A stretch of DNA of 64,000 nucleotides from CAVALG01 sp963630555 (GTDB lineage Bacteria; Bacillota; Clostridia; Oscillospirales; Acutalibacteraceae): assembly GCA_963630555.1 (NCBI GenBank), contig CAVGND010000005.1, forward strand, positions 9,412 to 73,411, read 5' to 3'. Below the pieces are notes generated by a model. That model ran no database searches. It had not been told where the DNA came from and worked only from the letters and a program-made list of their open reading frames with translations. This document shows, piece by piece, positions 1 through 8,532 of this stretch (its first letter is position 1; each line of letters opens with the position of its first letter). Made by a program: the position numbers and the translations under genes.

Positions 1-1
1 T

Positions 2-1033
2 ACATACAAAAATATTGATGAATTGAAGAAGACCGCTCATCCGATTGCGCTTGTAAATGAGGGCGGCAAGGTTTATGTTAAATATCTTGATAACAAAATG
101 TTTAAAAAGAACGCACCCAAAGAAATAAATGTCGCGTTTCCGATTGTGCACGGAACAAACTGTGAGGACGGCAGCATTGCCGGATTTTGCGAAACGCTGC
201 GTATACCATATGTCGGCTGCGATGTTCTTTCGGCGGCTTTGGGTATGGATAAAGCGAAATTCAAAACGGTTCTTGCTGCCGCAGGATTGCCGGTTTTGCC
301 CTGCGTGCTGTTCGGTATAAAAAAATGGGCTAACGAAAAGGGAAAAGTGATTTCCGATATTGAAAATAAAATCGGTTATCCGGTTATTGTAAAACCTGTC
401 AACCTCGGCTCCAGCGTAGGTATAACCAAAGCGGAAAACATCGCGGAACTTACCGATGCAATTGATCTTGCGGTTTCGTTTTCGGGCGAAATTCTGGTTG
501 AAAAAGCCGTTACTTCACTGCGTGAGATAAACTGTTCCGTCCTCGGCGACTGTGACGGGGCGGAGGCGTCGGTTCTTGAAGAACCGATTATGTCGGGTAA
601 AATTTTATCGTACAGCGATAAGTATATGTCGGGCGGGTCAAAATCGGGCAAAACGGGCGGCAGCAAAGGCATGGCGTCACTCGGGCGTGAACTCCCCGCC
701 AAACTTTCCGCCGAAAAGGCCGCCGAAATACAGGAAATCGCAAAAAAAACATTTTTCGCGATGGGTGCGTCGGGCGTGTGCAGAATAGATTTTTTACTTG
801 ACACTGCCGATAACGATAAGGTCTATGTAAACGAGGCTAACACTATCCCCGGTTCACTCTCTTTCTATTTGTGGGAAGCGGGCGGGATGAAATACCCCGA
901 ACTTATTGACAAACTTATTTCACTTGCTTTTAAGCGCGACAGAAAACGCGCCGACCTTATGTTTACCATAAACACAAACATTCTTGATAAAACTTCTTTC
1001 GGTACAAAAGGAACGAAGGGAAGCAAAATATGA
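2..1033 (+). CDS. ddl: D-alanine--D-alanine ligase, 5' end cut off by window
   Basis: This is an ATP-grasp ligase that joins two D-alanines for peptidoglycan precursor synthesis in the cytoplasm. The frame is open to the left edge, so the N-terminal domain is incomplete; an in-frame TTG at 23 is only an internal codon. Family motifs visible are HGTNCEDG followed by PYVG, the ATP-grasp segment KPVNLGSSVG, GVCRIDF, and the metal/phosphate motif NEANTIPGS near the end. A lysine/glycine-rich tail of about 30 residues follows the usual C-terminus. The stop overlaps the next gene's start (ATGA), so the two are probably cotranscribed. The product call is secure; the true start lies outside the window. 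Confidence 0.93.
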   Translation, partial: TYKNIDELKKTAHPIALVNEGGKVYVKYLDNKMFKKNAPKEINVAFPIVHGTNCEDGSIAGFCETLRIPYVGCDVLSAALGMDKAKFKTVLAAAGLPVLPCVLFGIKKWANEKGKVISDIENKIGYPVIVKPVNLGSSVGITKAENIAELTDAIDLAVSFSGEILVEKAVTSLREINCSVLGDCDGAEASVLEEPIMSGKILSYSDKYMSGGSKSGKTGGSKGMASLGRELPAKLSAEKAAEIQEIAKKTFFAMGASGVCRIDFLLDTADNDKVYVNEANTIPGSLSFYLWEAGGMKYPELIDKLISLAFKRDRKRADLMFTINTNILDKTSFGTKGTKGSKI

Positions 1034-2205
1034 GCAAACATTTTTGGGTGCTGTTCATAAAGCCGGGCGCAGACCGTAACGACCCGAAAGTTCGTGAAAA
1101 TGTCGGCAGACGCGGCGGTGTTTTCGGCATAATCTGCAATGCGATTCTGTTCCTTGCGAAACTTACGGTAGGCATATTGTCAAATTCCGTTTCCATACTT
1201 GCCGACGCATTCAATAACCTTACCGATATGGGTTCCTCACTTATTACAATACTCGGTTTTAAAATTGCAGGTAAACCTGCCGACAGGGGTCACCCGTTCG
1301 GTCACGGCAGAATGGAATACATGTCCGCCGCAGCCGTTTCGGGGCTTATAACCATAGTCGGGTTTGAACTTTTAAAAACTTCGGCGGAAAAGTTGTTTTC
1401 TCCCGAAAAAATAACCGCTTCCGCAATTACGTATGCGGTGCTTTTGTTTTCCGTGGCAGTTAAGTTATGGATGGCATATGTCAATAAAAAACTCGGTAAG
1501 AAGATAGATTCCGCGACGCTTTGCGCCGTTTCGCTCGATTCACTGTCGGACTGCGCGGCAACCGCAGCCGTATTGGCTGCAACGGTAGTTTCGCAGGTTT
1601 GGGGCGTTAACATTGATGCATACGCCGGTATCGCGGTATCTGCTTTTATACTCTACTCCGGTGTAAAATCGTTTAAAGAAACCATCGATCCGCTTATGGG
1701 TATGCCGCCCGATAAAGAAACGGTTGAGGAAATAAAAAACACGGTAATGTCGTTTGACGGATTTTTGGGTATTCACGACCTTATCGTTCATAATTACGGG
1801 CCGGGAAGATCCTTCGCCTCGGTACATGTTGAGGTGCCATCGCATGTTGATGTCGTAAAATGCCACGAGCAGATCGACCTTTGCGAAAAATTAATTGATG
1901 AACGTTTCGGAATAGAAACGGTTATACATATGGACCCTGTCGACACGGATAATGAAAAGGTGGGGCGCGTAAAAAATGCGCTGGAAAAGAAAATCAAAGA
2001 GTATGACAGCAGGCTGAGTATTCACGATTTCAGAATGGTAAGCGGAAAAAACCGCACAAATCTGGTGTTTGATGTTTTGGAACCTTACGGTTACAGCCTT
2101 GATAAGGAACAGCTTGTTAAAGATATAGGCGAACTTGCAAAGCAGATCGATGAGAATTATGTATGTGTAATAACGGTAGACACAAGTTATGTGCTGCCCG
2201 AATAG
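1030..2205 (+). CDS. Cation diffusion facilitator (CDF) family metal efflux transporter
   Basis: This is a 391-residue membrane antiporter of the CDF family, which exports divalent metals such as Zn, Mn or Fe in exchange for protons. The N-terminal two thirds holds about six hydrophobic helices. Metal-site signatures are seen as SILADAFNNLTDM in helix 2, the following HPFGHGRMEY loop, and SLDSLSD in helix 5. The C-terminal part (from about residue 215) matches the cytoplasmic ZT-dimer domain, with several His residues. It starts inside the ddl stop codon. The metal cannot be told from sequence; Mn or Fe/Zn are the usual substrates of the MntE/FieF-like members. Confidence 0.9.
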   Translation: MSKHFWVLFIKPGADRNDPKVRENVGRRGGVFGIICNAILFLAKLTVGILSNSVSILADAFNNLTDMGSSLITILGFKIAGKPADRGHPFGHGRMEYMSAAAVSGLITIVGFELLKTSAEKLFSPEKITASAITYAVLLFSVAVKLWMAYVNKKLGKKIDSATLCAVSLDSLSDCAATAAVLAATVVSQVWGVNIDAYAGIAVSAFILYSGVKSFKETIDPLMGMPPDKETVEEIKNTVMSFDGFLGIHDLIVHNYGPGRSFASVHVEVPSHVDVVKCHEQIDLCEKLIDERFGIETVIHMDPVDTDNEKVGRVKNALEKKIKEYDSRLSIHDFRMVSGKNRTNLVFDVLEPYGYSLDKEQLVKDIGELAKQIDENYVCVITVDTSYVLPE

Positions 2206-2215
2206 GGTGATTTTT

Positions 2216-3436
2216 TTGAAAAATGTCAGTATTATCGGCGGCGGCGCGTCTGGTATCGCTCTGGCGGTTATGCTTAAATTTGCCGACCCGAAAATTGATG
2301 TTACGGTTTTTGAGGCTCGCGACAGAATACTTAAAAAACTTCTTGTTACGGGCAACGGTCAGTGCAACATAACCAACAGGGATTTTTCCGCCTGCCGATA
2401 TCACGGTACCGACCCTCAATTTGCCGAAAATCTAATCGGGAAATTTCCGCCGGATAAGCAGGCGGAGTTTTTTAAAAAAATCGGCGTGGATATAGTATTT
2501 GAAAAAGACGGCAGGGCTTATCCGTCGTCTTATCAGGCGTCAAGCGTGGTTGACTGCTTGCGTTTCAGCGCAGAGGAACACGGCGTTAATATAATAAACG
2601 GCAGAATAGAAGCGATAAAACGCTTGCCCGACGGATTCTTACTGTCGGTTGACGGAAAAAAACTGTACGCCGAAAATATCGTTGTGGCAACGGGAGGCTC
2701 TGCGGGCGGTAATCTCGGTGACGGTTCGGGTTACACGCTGCTTAAATCGCTCGGTCATAAAATAACAGAGCCAAAGCCTGCAATAACGCAAATAACAACA
2801 TTGGGCGGCGCAAAAAGCCTTAAAGGAATTAAGGCGTTCGGCTGTGCCAAAGCTATGTTGGGTGACCGTGTCCTCCGCAGCGAAAATGGAGAAATACTGT
2901 TTTGCGATTACGGTCTTTCCGGCCCGCCGATACTTCAGTTATCGCGCACGGTTTCGCAATACGGCGAAGTGAAAATTTCGCTTGATTTTATGCCGGATGT
3001 TGAATATGATGCCCTTGTTTCGGAATTCGGGCAAAGGAAAAATATGATAGGTATGCGTCCGGCAACCGAATTTTTTACCGGATTGCTTAATAAACGTCTG
3101 GGTCAGTATATTATCCGCGCCGCAGGGGTCAGCAGCAAAAAGAAATGCGGTGATTTAAACCGCAATGAAACAGCCGCAATAGCGCGGTTTACCAAATCTC
3201 TTGATTTCATTGCTGCGGGAACTACGGGACTTAAAAATGCGCAGGTAACGGCAGGCGGCGCCGATGTGACGCAATTTTTTCCCGATACCCTTATGTCAAA
3301 AAAAGCGCGCGGGCTCTACGCCGTCGGCGAAGTGCTGGATGTTGACGGGGATTGCGGAGGGTTTAATTTATCGTTTTGTTGGGCATCTGCCGCCGCAGTT
3401 ACCGCCGCTTTGATAAGTGGAGAGGACAACCGATAA
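2216..3436 (+). CDS. HI0933-family flavoprotein (NAD(P)/FAD-dependent oxidoreductase)
   Basis: This is a roughly 406-residue FAD-binding protein of the HI0933 family, which includes BaiN; most members have no proven reaction. The N-terminal dinucleotide fold shows IIGGGASG with an acidic end of strand 2 (VFEAR). Other family motifs are KLLVTGNGQCNITN, VVATGGSAGG, YGLSGPPILQLS, and a C-terminal GEVLDVDGDCGGFN block that contacts FAD. I chose the TTG start at 2216 because AGGGTGA lies 5-6 bases upstream; GTG at 2207 is the alternative. Its stop overlaps the ATG of a second flavoprotein. Despite clear cofactor binding, the substrate is unknown. Confidence 0.85.
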   Translation: MKNVSIIGGGASGIALAVMLKFADPKIDVTVFEARDRILKKLLVTGNGQCNITNRDFSACRYHGTDPQFAENLIGKFPPDKQAEFFKKIGVDIVFEKDGRAYPSSYQASSVVDCLRFSAEEHGVNIINGRIEAIKRLPDGFLLSVDGKKLYAENIVVATGGSAGGNLGDGSGYTLLKSLGHKITEPKPAITQITTLGGAKSLKGIKAFGCAKAMLGDRVLRSENGEILFCDYGLSGPPILQLSRTVSQYGEVKISLDFMPDVEYDALVSEFGQRKNMIGMRPATEFFTGLLNKRLGQYIIRAAGVSSKKKCGDLNRNETAAIARFTKSLDFIAAGTTGLKNAQVTAGGADVTQFFPDTLMSKKARGLYAVGEVLDVDGDCGGFNLSFCWASAAAVTAALISGEDNR

Positions 3437-5019
3437 TGCTTATACTTAAAAATGTTATGCTGCCGCTCGGCACCGATTTTTCGGCGTTTGACGATGTTAT
3501 GTCAAGGCTGCTTAAAACCAAAGTAACATCGGCAAAACTCTATCGCCGATCCGTAGACGCGCGCCGAAAAGCCGATATAAAATACTGTTGCTCGGTACTT
3601 GTATCCGGCAATGAAAAACAGATTTTTAAAAACGGAAAAAAATATTCCCCCGCCGTTTTTTCGCCCGTGCGTTACAACCTTAAAAAAGCGGACAGACTGC
3701 CGAAAGAAAGGCCTGTTATAGTCGGCTTCGGGCCTGCCGGTATGTTTGCCGCTTTGCTTCTTGCAAGCGCAGGGTTCTCGCCCATTGTACTGGAACAGGG
3801 GAGGGACGCCGATTCGCGCCTTGCCGACATAGAAAAATTCCGTTCGGGAGGCGCGCTTGATACCCTTTCGAATATTCAGTTCGGGGAGGGCGGGGCAGGA
3901 ACATTTTCCGACGGTAAACTTAATACCGGAATAAATGATGAACGGATACGCTTTGTGCTTGAAACCTTCGTGCGTTTCGGCGCAGACCCCGATATCCTTT
4001 TTGAGGCAAAGCCGCACATAGGTACGGATGTGCTTGTTAATGTGGTAAAAAATATGCGCCGTGAGATAATCGGGCTTGGCGGCGAAGTAAGATTTTGCAG
4101 TTGCGTTACCGATATTACGGGATGTGACGGCGGCGTGTACCTGACGGTGGAAGATTATCAAAATAAAAACGAATACGGTCTTGAATGCAGCGAACTGATT
4201 TTGGCTATCGGTCATTCGGCGCGTGCAACCTATAAAATGCTGCTCAAAAACGGCGTGAATATGGAACAAAAGCCTTTTTCGGTCGGCGCGCGTATAGAAC
4301 ATCGTCAAAAAAGCATCGACCTTGCCAAATACGGGACAAAAACCCGTCCCCACGAACTTCCGCCTGCCGATTACAAACTGAGCGTTCACCTTGAAAACGG
4401 TAGGGGAGTATATACTTTCTGTATGTGCCCCGGCGGCTATGTAGTTAACGGCGCAAGCGAGGAGGGCGGGGCTGTAACCAACGGTATGAGTTACCGCGCG
4501 CGCGGCGGCGAAAACGCCAACAGCGCCCTGCTTGTAGGCGTGGGGATTGAGGATTTTGAAGGTGACGACCCGTTAGCGGGAGTCTGCTTTCAGGAAAAAA
4601 TCGAGAGGGCTGCGTTTAATATATCCGGCAGTTATTCGGCTGTTTGCCAAACGGTGGGCGATTTTTTGAAAAATGAACCTTCCGACGGTTATTCCGATGT
4701 TAAACCGACCGTTTTACCCAAGCCTGTTTACGGTAATATCGGCGATGTGCTGCCGCCATTTGTTTGCGAAGCTATGCGCGAAGGGATAGCGCACCTTGAT
4801 AAAAAATTAAAGGGATTTGCGGACGGCGGCGCAATCTTGACCGCGCCGGAGACTCGCTCGTCCTCGCCCGTGCGTATTCTGCGTGACAAAAATTTTGAGT
4901 CAAATTTAAGGGGCTTATTCCCGTGCGGAGAGGGTGCCGGATATGCGGGCGGAATAACATCCGCCGCTGTGGACGGTATTAAAGTTGCGGAATCCGTTTT
5001 ACGGTTTTATACCGATTAA
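3436..5019 (+). CDS. FAD-dependent dehydrogenase-like protein (COG2509 type)
   Basis: This 527-residue protein belongs to the uncharacterised FAD-utilising group often labelled COG2509. A roughly 100-residue N-terminal domain, probably ferredoxin-like, precedes the FAD fold, which begins at IVGFGPAGMFAALLLA. Diagnostic segments are FGEGGAGTFSDGKLNTG, CPGGYVVNGASEEGG, and a C-terminal FPCGEGAGYAGGI. The start ATG at 3436 overlaps the previous stop (TAATG), with GGAGAGG about 12 bases upstream. Pairing with an HI0933-family flavoprotein suggests a joint redox role, but nothing in the sequence shows a substrate. It runs 21 bases into the convergent gene on the other strand. Confidence 0.8.
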   Translation: MLILKNVMLPLGTDFSAFDDVMSRLLKTKVTSAKLYRRSVDARRKADIKYCCSVLVSGNEKQIFKNGKKYSPAVFSPVRYNLKKADRLPKERPVIVGFGPAGMFAALLLASAGFSPIVLEQGRDADSRLADIEKFRSGGALDTLSNIQFGEGGAGTFSDGKLNTGINDERIRFVLETFVRFGADPDILFEAKPHIGTDVLVNVVKNMRREIIGLGGEVRFCSCVTDITGCDGGVYLTVEDYQNKNEYGLECSELILAIGHSARATYKMLLKNGVNMEQKPFSVGARIEHRQKSIDLAKYGTKTRPHELPPADYKLSVHLENGRGVYTFCMCPGGYVVNGASEEGGAVTNGMSYRARGGENANSALLVGVGIEDFEGDDPLAGVCFQEKIERAAFNISGSYSAVCQTVGDFLKNEPSDGYSDVKPTVLPKPVYGNIGDVLPPFVCEAMREGIAHLDKKLKGFADGGAILTAPETRSSSPVRILRDKNFESNLRGLFPCGEGAGYAGGITSAAVDGIKVAESVLRFYTD

Positions 5020-5592
5020 GGGATTTATGCAGATATCGCAAAGGTAAATATAAGCGTATGACAACGGATCGCAAAGATATCCTATGTCATCGGTTTTAGA
5101 GCAGGTCTGCCGTTCGGCAGACCTGTATCGTATAATTATCTCGCTTCTTGAGTCGCTTGTGAATATTCCTGCGCCCGACCGCCGAAGCAGATTTTTGTCA
5201 GGTCGGATCGGATGATTCACCGATATTCGCACCCGTTCTTTTTTTATGTCGGCGCAAATATCGGTGTACCCAGGCTCGCATTGACTTATAATCGAAAAAA
5301 TTAAACATTCAAACGCTCTGTAATCGCAAACAGCGTCCGCATCCCCGTAAATACTTGCATTTAACCGCCTTCCGTCGCAGTTGCAAAGGAACATTCCGGC
5401 ACCGAAAACGGCTGCAAGCACCTCCCTTATATTAATTGCCTCCAAAAACGGTGCCGAATTTTTAACGCTTTCGATAGCAAGGCTGCGAAGTTCACATAAA
5501 AGCGTTTGCGTCAGCCCGTACTTTAAAAATTCTTCAAATATTTCTTCGCGGCGCTTTGCGAAATACAATTCGTTATCTGTAAAACTGTCCAT
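4999..5592 (-). CDS. Unknown protein resembling a degenerate histidine-kinase ATPase domain
   Basis: I do not recognise this 197-residue protein as a named family. The start at 5592 is supported by GAGGTG four bases upstream; a longer frame from 5628 is less likely. The middle (INIREVLAAVFG, then a strand-turn-strand, then DYRAFECLIFSIISQCE, then VRISV) follows the order of a HATPase_c domain: the pre-N-box helix, the D preceding the N-box helix, and the next strand. The N-box Asn and glycine-rich lid motifs are absent, so ATP binding is doubtful. It is convergent with and overlaps the upstream flavoprotein by 21 bases, and is divergent from gapA. The ATPase-like fold is inference. Confidence 0.6.
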   Translation of the reverse strand: MDSFTDNELYFAKRREEIFEEFLKYGLTQTLLCELRSLAIESVKNSAPFLEAINIREVLAAVFGAGMFLCNCDGRRLNASIYGDADAVCDYRAFECLIFSIISQCEPGYTDICADIKKERVRISVNHPIRPDKNLLRRSGAGIFTSDSRSEIIIRYRSAERQTCSKTDDIGYLCDPLSYAYIYLCDICINPLIGIKP

Positions 5593-5703
5593 AATACACC
5601 TCAAAAATATTGTGACCCGAATTTTCAAAATAACAAAAAATTTATTTTTCCGCGGATATTTTAAAAAAAATTAAAGTTTTGTGTTAAAAATTAAACAAAC
5701 TAC

Positions 5704-5733
5704 TTGAAAACTCGGTTAAAAGTGGTTACAATA
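5704..5733 (+). promoter_or_regulatory. Sigma-A-type promoter of gapA
   Basis: TTGAAA at 5704-5709 and TACAAT at 5728-5733 are separated by 18 bases, followed by AGGAGG at about 5749 and the gapA ATG. An AT-rich imperfect dyad (TTGTGTTAA then TTAAACAAA, 5679-5699) lies just upstream. It recalls a Rex site but is two bases too widely spaced, so I do not call it. Confidence 0.6.
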
Positions 5734-5764
5734 GTATAGAAAAATAAAAGGAGGTAATTTTACA

Positions 5765-6775
5765 ATGGTTAAAGTTGCTATTAATGGTTTCGGCCGTATC
5801 GGTCGTCTTGCTTTCCGCCAGATGTTCGGCGCTGAGGGTTACGAGGTTGTTGCTATTAACGATCTTACAAGCCCCAAAATGCTCGCTCATCTTCTTAAGT
5901 ATGACTCGGCTCAGGGCAGATATGCTCTTGCCGATACCGTAGTCGCAGGCGAGGACAGCATCACGGTTGACGGAAAGACCATCAAAATCTATGCCGAGAA
6001 AAACGCTGCGGATCTTCCGTGGGGCGAGATCGGTGTAGACGTAGTTCTTGAATGCACAGGTTTCTATACATCAAAAGAAAAATCACAGGCTCATATCGAC
6101 GCAGGTGCTAAAAAGGTTGTTATTTCCGCACCGGCAGGTTCAGACCTTAAAACTATCGTTTACAGCGTAAACGAGAAAACTTTGTCGGCTGAAGATAAAA
6201 TCATCTCGGCTGCAAGCTGCACAACAAACTGCCTTGCACCTATGGCTGATACTCTTAACAAATATGCACCTATCCAGAGCGGTATTATGACTACTGTTCA
6301 CGCTTTCACAGGCGACCAGATGGTTCTTGACGGTCCGCACAGAAAAGGCGACCTTCGCCGCGCACGCGCTGCTGCTGTTAACATCGTTCCTAACTCAACC
6401 GGCGCTGCTAAAGCTATCGGTCTTGTAATTCCGGAACTTAACGGCAAACTTATCGGTTCTGCTCAGCGTGTCCCGGTTCCGACCGGTTCTACAACGATCC
6501 TTGTTGCCGTTGTTAAGGGTAAAGACGTAACTGTCGACGGTATCAACGCTGCAATGAAGGCTGCTTCAAGTGCATCATTCGGTTACACCGAAGAACCGCT
6601 CGTATCTTCCGATATAATCGGTATCACTTACGGTTCACTCTTTGACGCTACCCAGACAATGGTTACTAAAATTGATGATGACACCTATCAGGTTCAGGTA
6701 GTTTCATGGTATGATAATGAAAACTCTTATACCAGCCAGATGGTAAGGACTATTAAATATTTTGCCGAAATCTAA
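5765..6775 (+). CDS. gapA: Glyceraldehyde-3-phosphate dehydrogenase, type I
   Basis: This glycolytic enzyme converts glyceraldehyde 3-phosphate, NAD+ and phosphate to 1,3-bisphosphoglycerate in the cytoplasm. The 336-residue length is typical. The NAD fold begins INGFGRIGR, with Asp33 (INDL) as expected for NAD rather than NADP preference. The active-site Cys152 lies in SCTTNCLAP and the catalytic His179 in [10 protein letters not shown]. The C-terminal WYDNENSY motif is intact. It has its own promoter and a terminator-like hairpin after it, so it is a single-gene unit. pgk, tpiA and gpmI follow 3.4 kb later after argGH. Codon use appears more biased than in the neighbours, consistent with high expression. 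Confidence 0.98.
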   Translation: MVKVAINGFGRIGRLAFRQMFGAEGYEVVAINDLTSPKMLAHLLKYDSAQGRYALADTVVAGEDSITVDGKTIKIYAEKNAADLPWGEIGVDVVLECTGFYTSKEKSQAHIDAGAKKVVISAPAGSDLKTIVYSVNEKTLSAEDKIISAASCTTNCLAPMADTLNKYAPIQSGIMTTVHAFTGDQMVLDGPHRKGDLRRARAAAVNIVPNSTGAAKAIGLVIPELNGKLIGSAQRVPVPTGSTTILVAVVKGKDVTVDGINAAMKAASSASFGYTEEPLVSSDIIGITYGSLFDATQTMVTKIDDDTYQVQVVSWYDNENSYTSQMVRTIKYFAEI

Positions 6776-6799
6776 GTGTTAGGCTGTAATCAGTAAATA

Positions 6800-6833
6800 A
6801 AACGGGCTGTTGCTTTTTTGCGGCAGCCCGTTT
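6800..6833 (+). terminator. Terminator-like hairpin after gapA
   Basis: The arms AAACGGGCT (6800-6808) and AGCCCGTTT (6825-6833) are perfectly complementary, with further pairing inside the loop. The 3' arm ends in T residues, but the T tract is short. It lies 24 bases after the gapA stop. Confidence 0.65.
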
Positions 6834-7174
6834 GAGCGTGTAAAAAGAATTGACACGCTTCCGGACGGGAGTGCCGTTCGCTCGAAAATCAAAGATTTCC
6901 GGACAGCACGCCATCCCCGCCAATATTACCCCGGTGACCTTGAAAAACCGATTATTAAGCGGTTTTTCGCTTGCAAGGTGTTACCGCTGCACATGTCGGC
7001 GAAAAAACGCAGGTGCAGTGTTACCGCCGCAAAATAAATTTCGAGGTTTATCGTCGCTACCGTCTTCATACAGGTGTGGGTTGTTGCAAAATGTATATTT
7101 TTGCTCAATACGGGGTGTTTTTGTTTATAATATTCATAATTTAAAAAAATTTTGCATAATTATTATTTTTTCTC
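6834..7174. other. Gene-free spacer with several stem-loops
   Basis: I see no credible gene in this stretch between gapA and argG. It contains a short dyad at 6836-6858 (GCGTGT with ACACGC), a long hairpin at about 6932-6986 (ACCTTGAAAAACCG against CGGTTTTT and CAAGGT, with outer CGGT/ACCG), and a further dyad CTGCAC (6987-6992) / GTGCAG (7013-7018). The 10-mer GTGTTACCGC occurs on both sides of the last dyad. The region may be an old repeat remnant or a structured RNA. The last 60 bases are AT-rich promoter-like sequence. Confidence 0.4.
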
Positions 7175-7202
7175 TTGACATTTATAATATTTATAGTATA
7201 AT
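7175..7202 (+). promoter_or_regulatory. Sigma-A-type promoter of argGH
   Basis: TTGACA at 7175-7180 and TATAAT at 7197-7202, both perfect consensus hexamers, are separated by 16 bases. Transcription would begin near 7209, directly in front of an ArgR-like box and the argG ribosome binding site. Confidence 0.75.
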
Positions 7203-7224
7203 TTATGCATAAACCATTTGTTAA

Positions 7225-7238
7225 TGAATATTTATGCA
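7225..7238 (+). promoter_or_regulatory. Candidate ArgR operator (ARG box)
   Basis: TGAATATTTATGCA differs at one position from the classical ARG-box core TGAAT-N4-ATTCA (ATGCA instead of ATTCA). A second, weaker half-site-like run (TTTATGCATAAA) overlaps the -10 at about 7200-7213. Position between promoter and argG fits arginine-dependent repression by an ArgR/AhrC protein, which is not encoded in this window. Confidence 0.45.
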
Positions 7239-7251
7239 CGGAGGAATTGTT

Positions 7252-8472
7252 ATGAATAAAGAAAACATAAAAAAGGTAGTTTTGGCATATTCCGGAGGAC
7301 TGGACACGTCCATTATCATTCCCTGGCTTAAAGAAAACTATAATAACTGTGAAGTTATAGCGGTTTCGGGCAATGTCGGTCAGGTGGATGAACTTGAAGG
7401 TCTGGAAGAAAAGGCAATTGCCACCGGCGCTTCAAAATACTATGCGCTTGACCTTACCGACGAATATGTTGACGATTACATTATACCCACAATGAAAGCG
7501 GGCGCGGTATATGAAGAATATCTGCTCGGCACAAGCCACGCGCGTCCCTGCATAGCCAAGGGATTGGTCGAAATTGCAAAGAAAGAAAACGCCGACGCAA
7601 TCGTACACGGCTGCACAGGCAAGGGCAATGACCAGGTAAGGTTTGAACTTGCAATCAAGCATTTTGCACCCAATATGCCTATAATCGCGCCGTGGCGTGA
7701 ATGGGATATCAAATCGCGTGATGAGGAGATAGATTATGCCGAGGCGCATAAAATTCCGCTTAAAATAAACCGTGAAACCAACTATTCCAAGGACAAAAAC
7801 CTCTGGCACCTTTCGCACGAGGGGCTTGACCTTGAGGATACGGGTAACGAGCCGCAGTATGAGAAAAAAGGATTTCTCGAAATGGGCGTTTCACCCATTG
7901 ACGCACCCGACGAACCGACCTATGTAACTCTTGATTTTGAAAAAGGAGTACCGGTAGCGCTGGACGGCGAAAAAATGACCTCCAAACAAATTATACTTAA
8001 ACTTAATGAACTCGGCGGAAAGAACGGCATAGGCATAATTGATATTGTTGAGAACCGTCTTGTAGGTATGAAATGCCGCGGTGTTTATGAAACTCCCGGA
8101 GGAACTATCCTTTACAAAGCGCACAGCGTGCTTGAATCGCTCTGCCTTGACAAACTCACGCTGCACGAAAAGCAAAAAATAGCCATAACTTTCGGCGAAC
8201 TTGTTTACAACGGTCAGTGGTTTACCCCGCTGCGCGAAGCGCTCAGCGCCTTTGTTGACAAAACGCAGGAAAAGGTTACGGGTAAGGTTAAACTTAAACT
8301 CTACAAAGGCAATATGATAAATGCAGGCGTATGGAGTCCGTATTCGCTTTACAGCGAGGAAATAGCAACTTTCGGAGAAAGCGATTACGACCAGTTTGAC
8401 GCCAACGGATTTATAAACCTTTACGGTTTGCCGATAAAGGTTCAGGCGATGGTTGACGAAAAGAACAACTGA
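7252..8472 (+). CDS. argG: Argininosuccinate synthase
   Basis: This enzyme catalyses the ATP-dependent condensation of citrulline and aspartate to argininosuccinate, the penultimate step of arginine synthesis. The protein is 406 residues, the usual size. The N-terminal PP-loop is [23 protein letters not shown] (substrate binding) and [13 protein letters not shown] follow, all family hallmarks. The start ATG at 7252 has GGAGG 7 bases upstream; an earlier in-frame ATG at 7234 precedes that ribosome site and overlaps the ARG box. argH follows 60 bases downstream, so the two form an arginine operon, although a hairpin lies between them. Confidence 0.98.
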   Translation: MNKENIKKVVLAYSGGLDTSIIIPWLKENYNNCEVIAVSGNVGQVDELEGLEEKAIATGASKYYALDLTDEYVDDYIIPTMKAGAVYEEYLLGTSHARPCIAKGLVEIAKKENADAIVHGCTGKGNDQVRFELAIKHFAPNMPIIAPWREWDIKSRDEEIDYAEAHKIPLKINRETNYSKDKNLWHLSHEGLDLEDTGNEPQYEKKGFLEMGVSPIDAPDEPTYVTLDFEKGVPVALDGEKMTSKQIILKLNELGGKNGIGIIDIVENRLVGMKCRGVYETPGGTILYKAHSVLESLCLDKLTLHEKQKIAITFGELVYNGQWFTPLREALSAFVDKTQEKVTGKVKLKLYKGNMINAGVWSPYSLYSEEIATFGESDYDQFDANGFINLYGLPIKVQAMVDEKNN

Positions 8473-8488
8473 AAAAGAAAACAGAAAT

Positions 8489-8510
8489 GCCCGTCGGTTA
8501 ACCGGCGGGC
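8489..8510 (+). other. Intercistronic hairpin between argG and argH
   Basis: GCCCGTCGG (8489-8497) pairs with CCGGCGGGC (8502-8510), allowing one G-T pair. There is no T tract. It may attenuate or protect the argG message rather than end transcription. Confidence 0.45.
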
Positions 8511-8532
8511 ACCGCAGTAAGGAGACAAACTT

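Noticed and set aside
5679..5699. Rex-like dyad upstream of the gapA promoter
   Set aside because: The half-sites TTGT and ACAA are 12 bases apart rather than 10, so it does not fit a standard Rex operator.
6810..7212. Two overlapping open frames of 75 and 120 codons after gapA
   Set aside because: No ribosome binding site, no family-like composition, and they run through hairpins and into the argG promoter.
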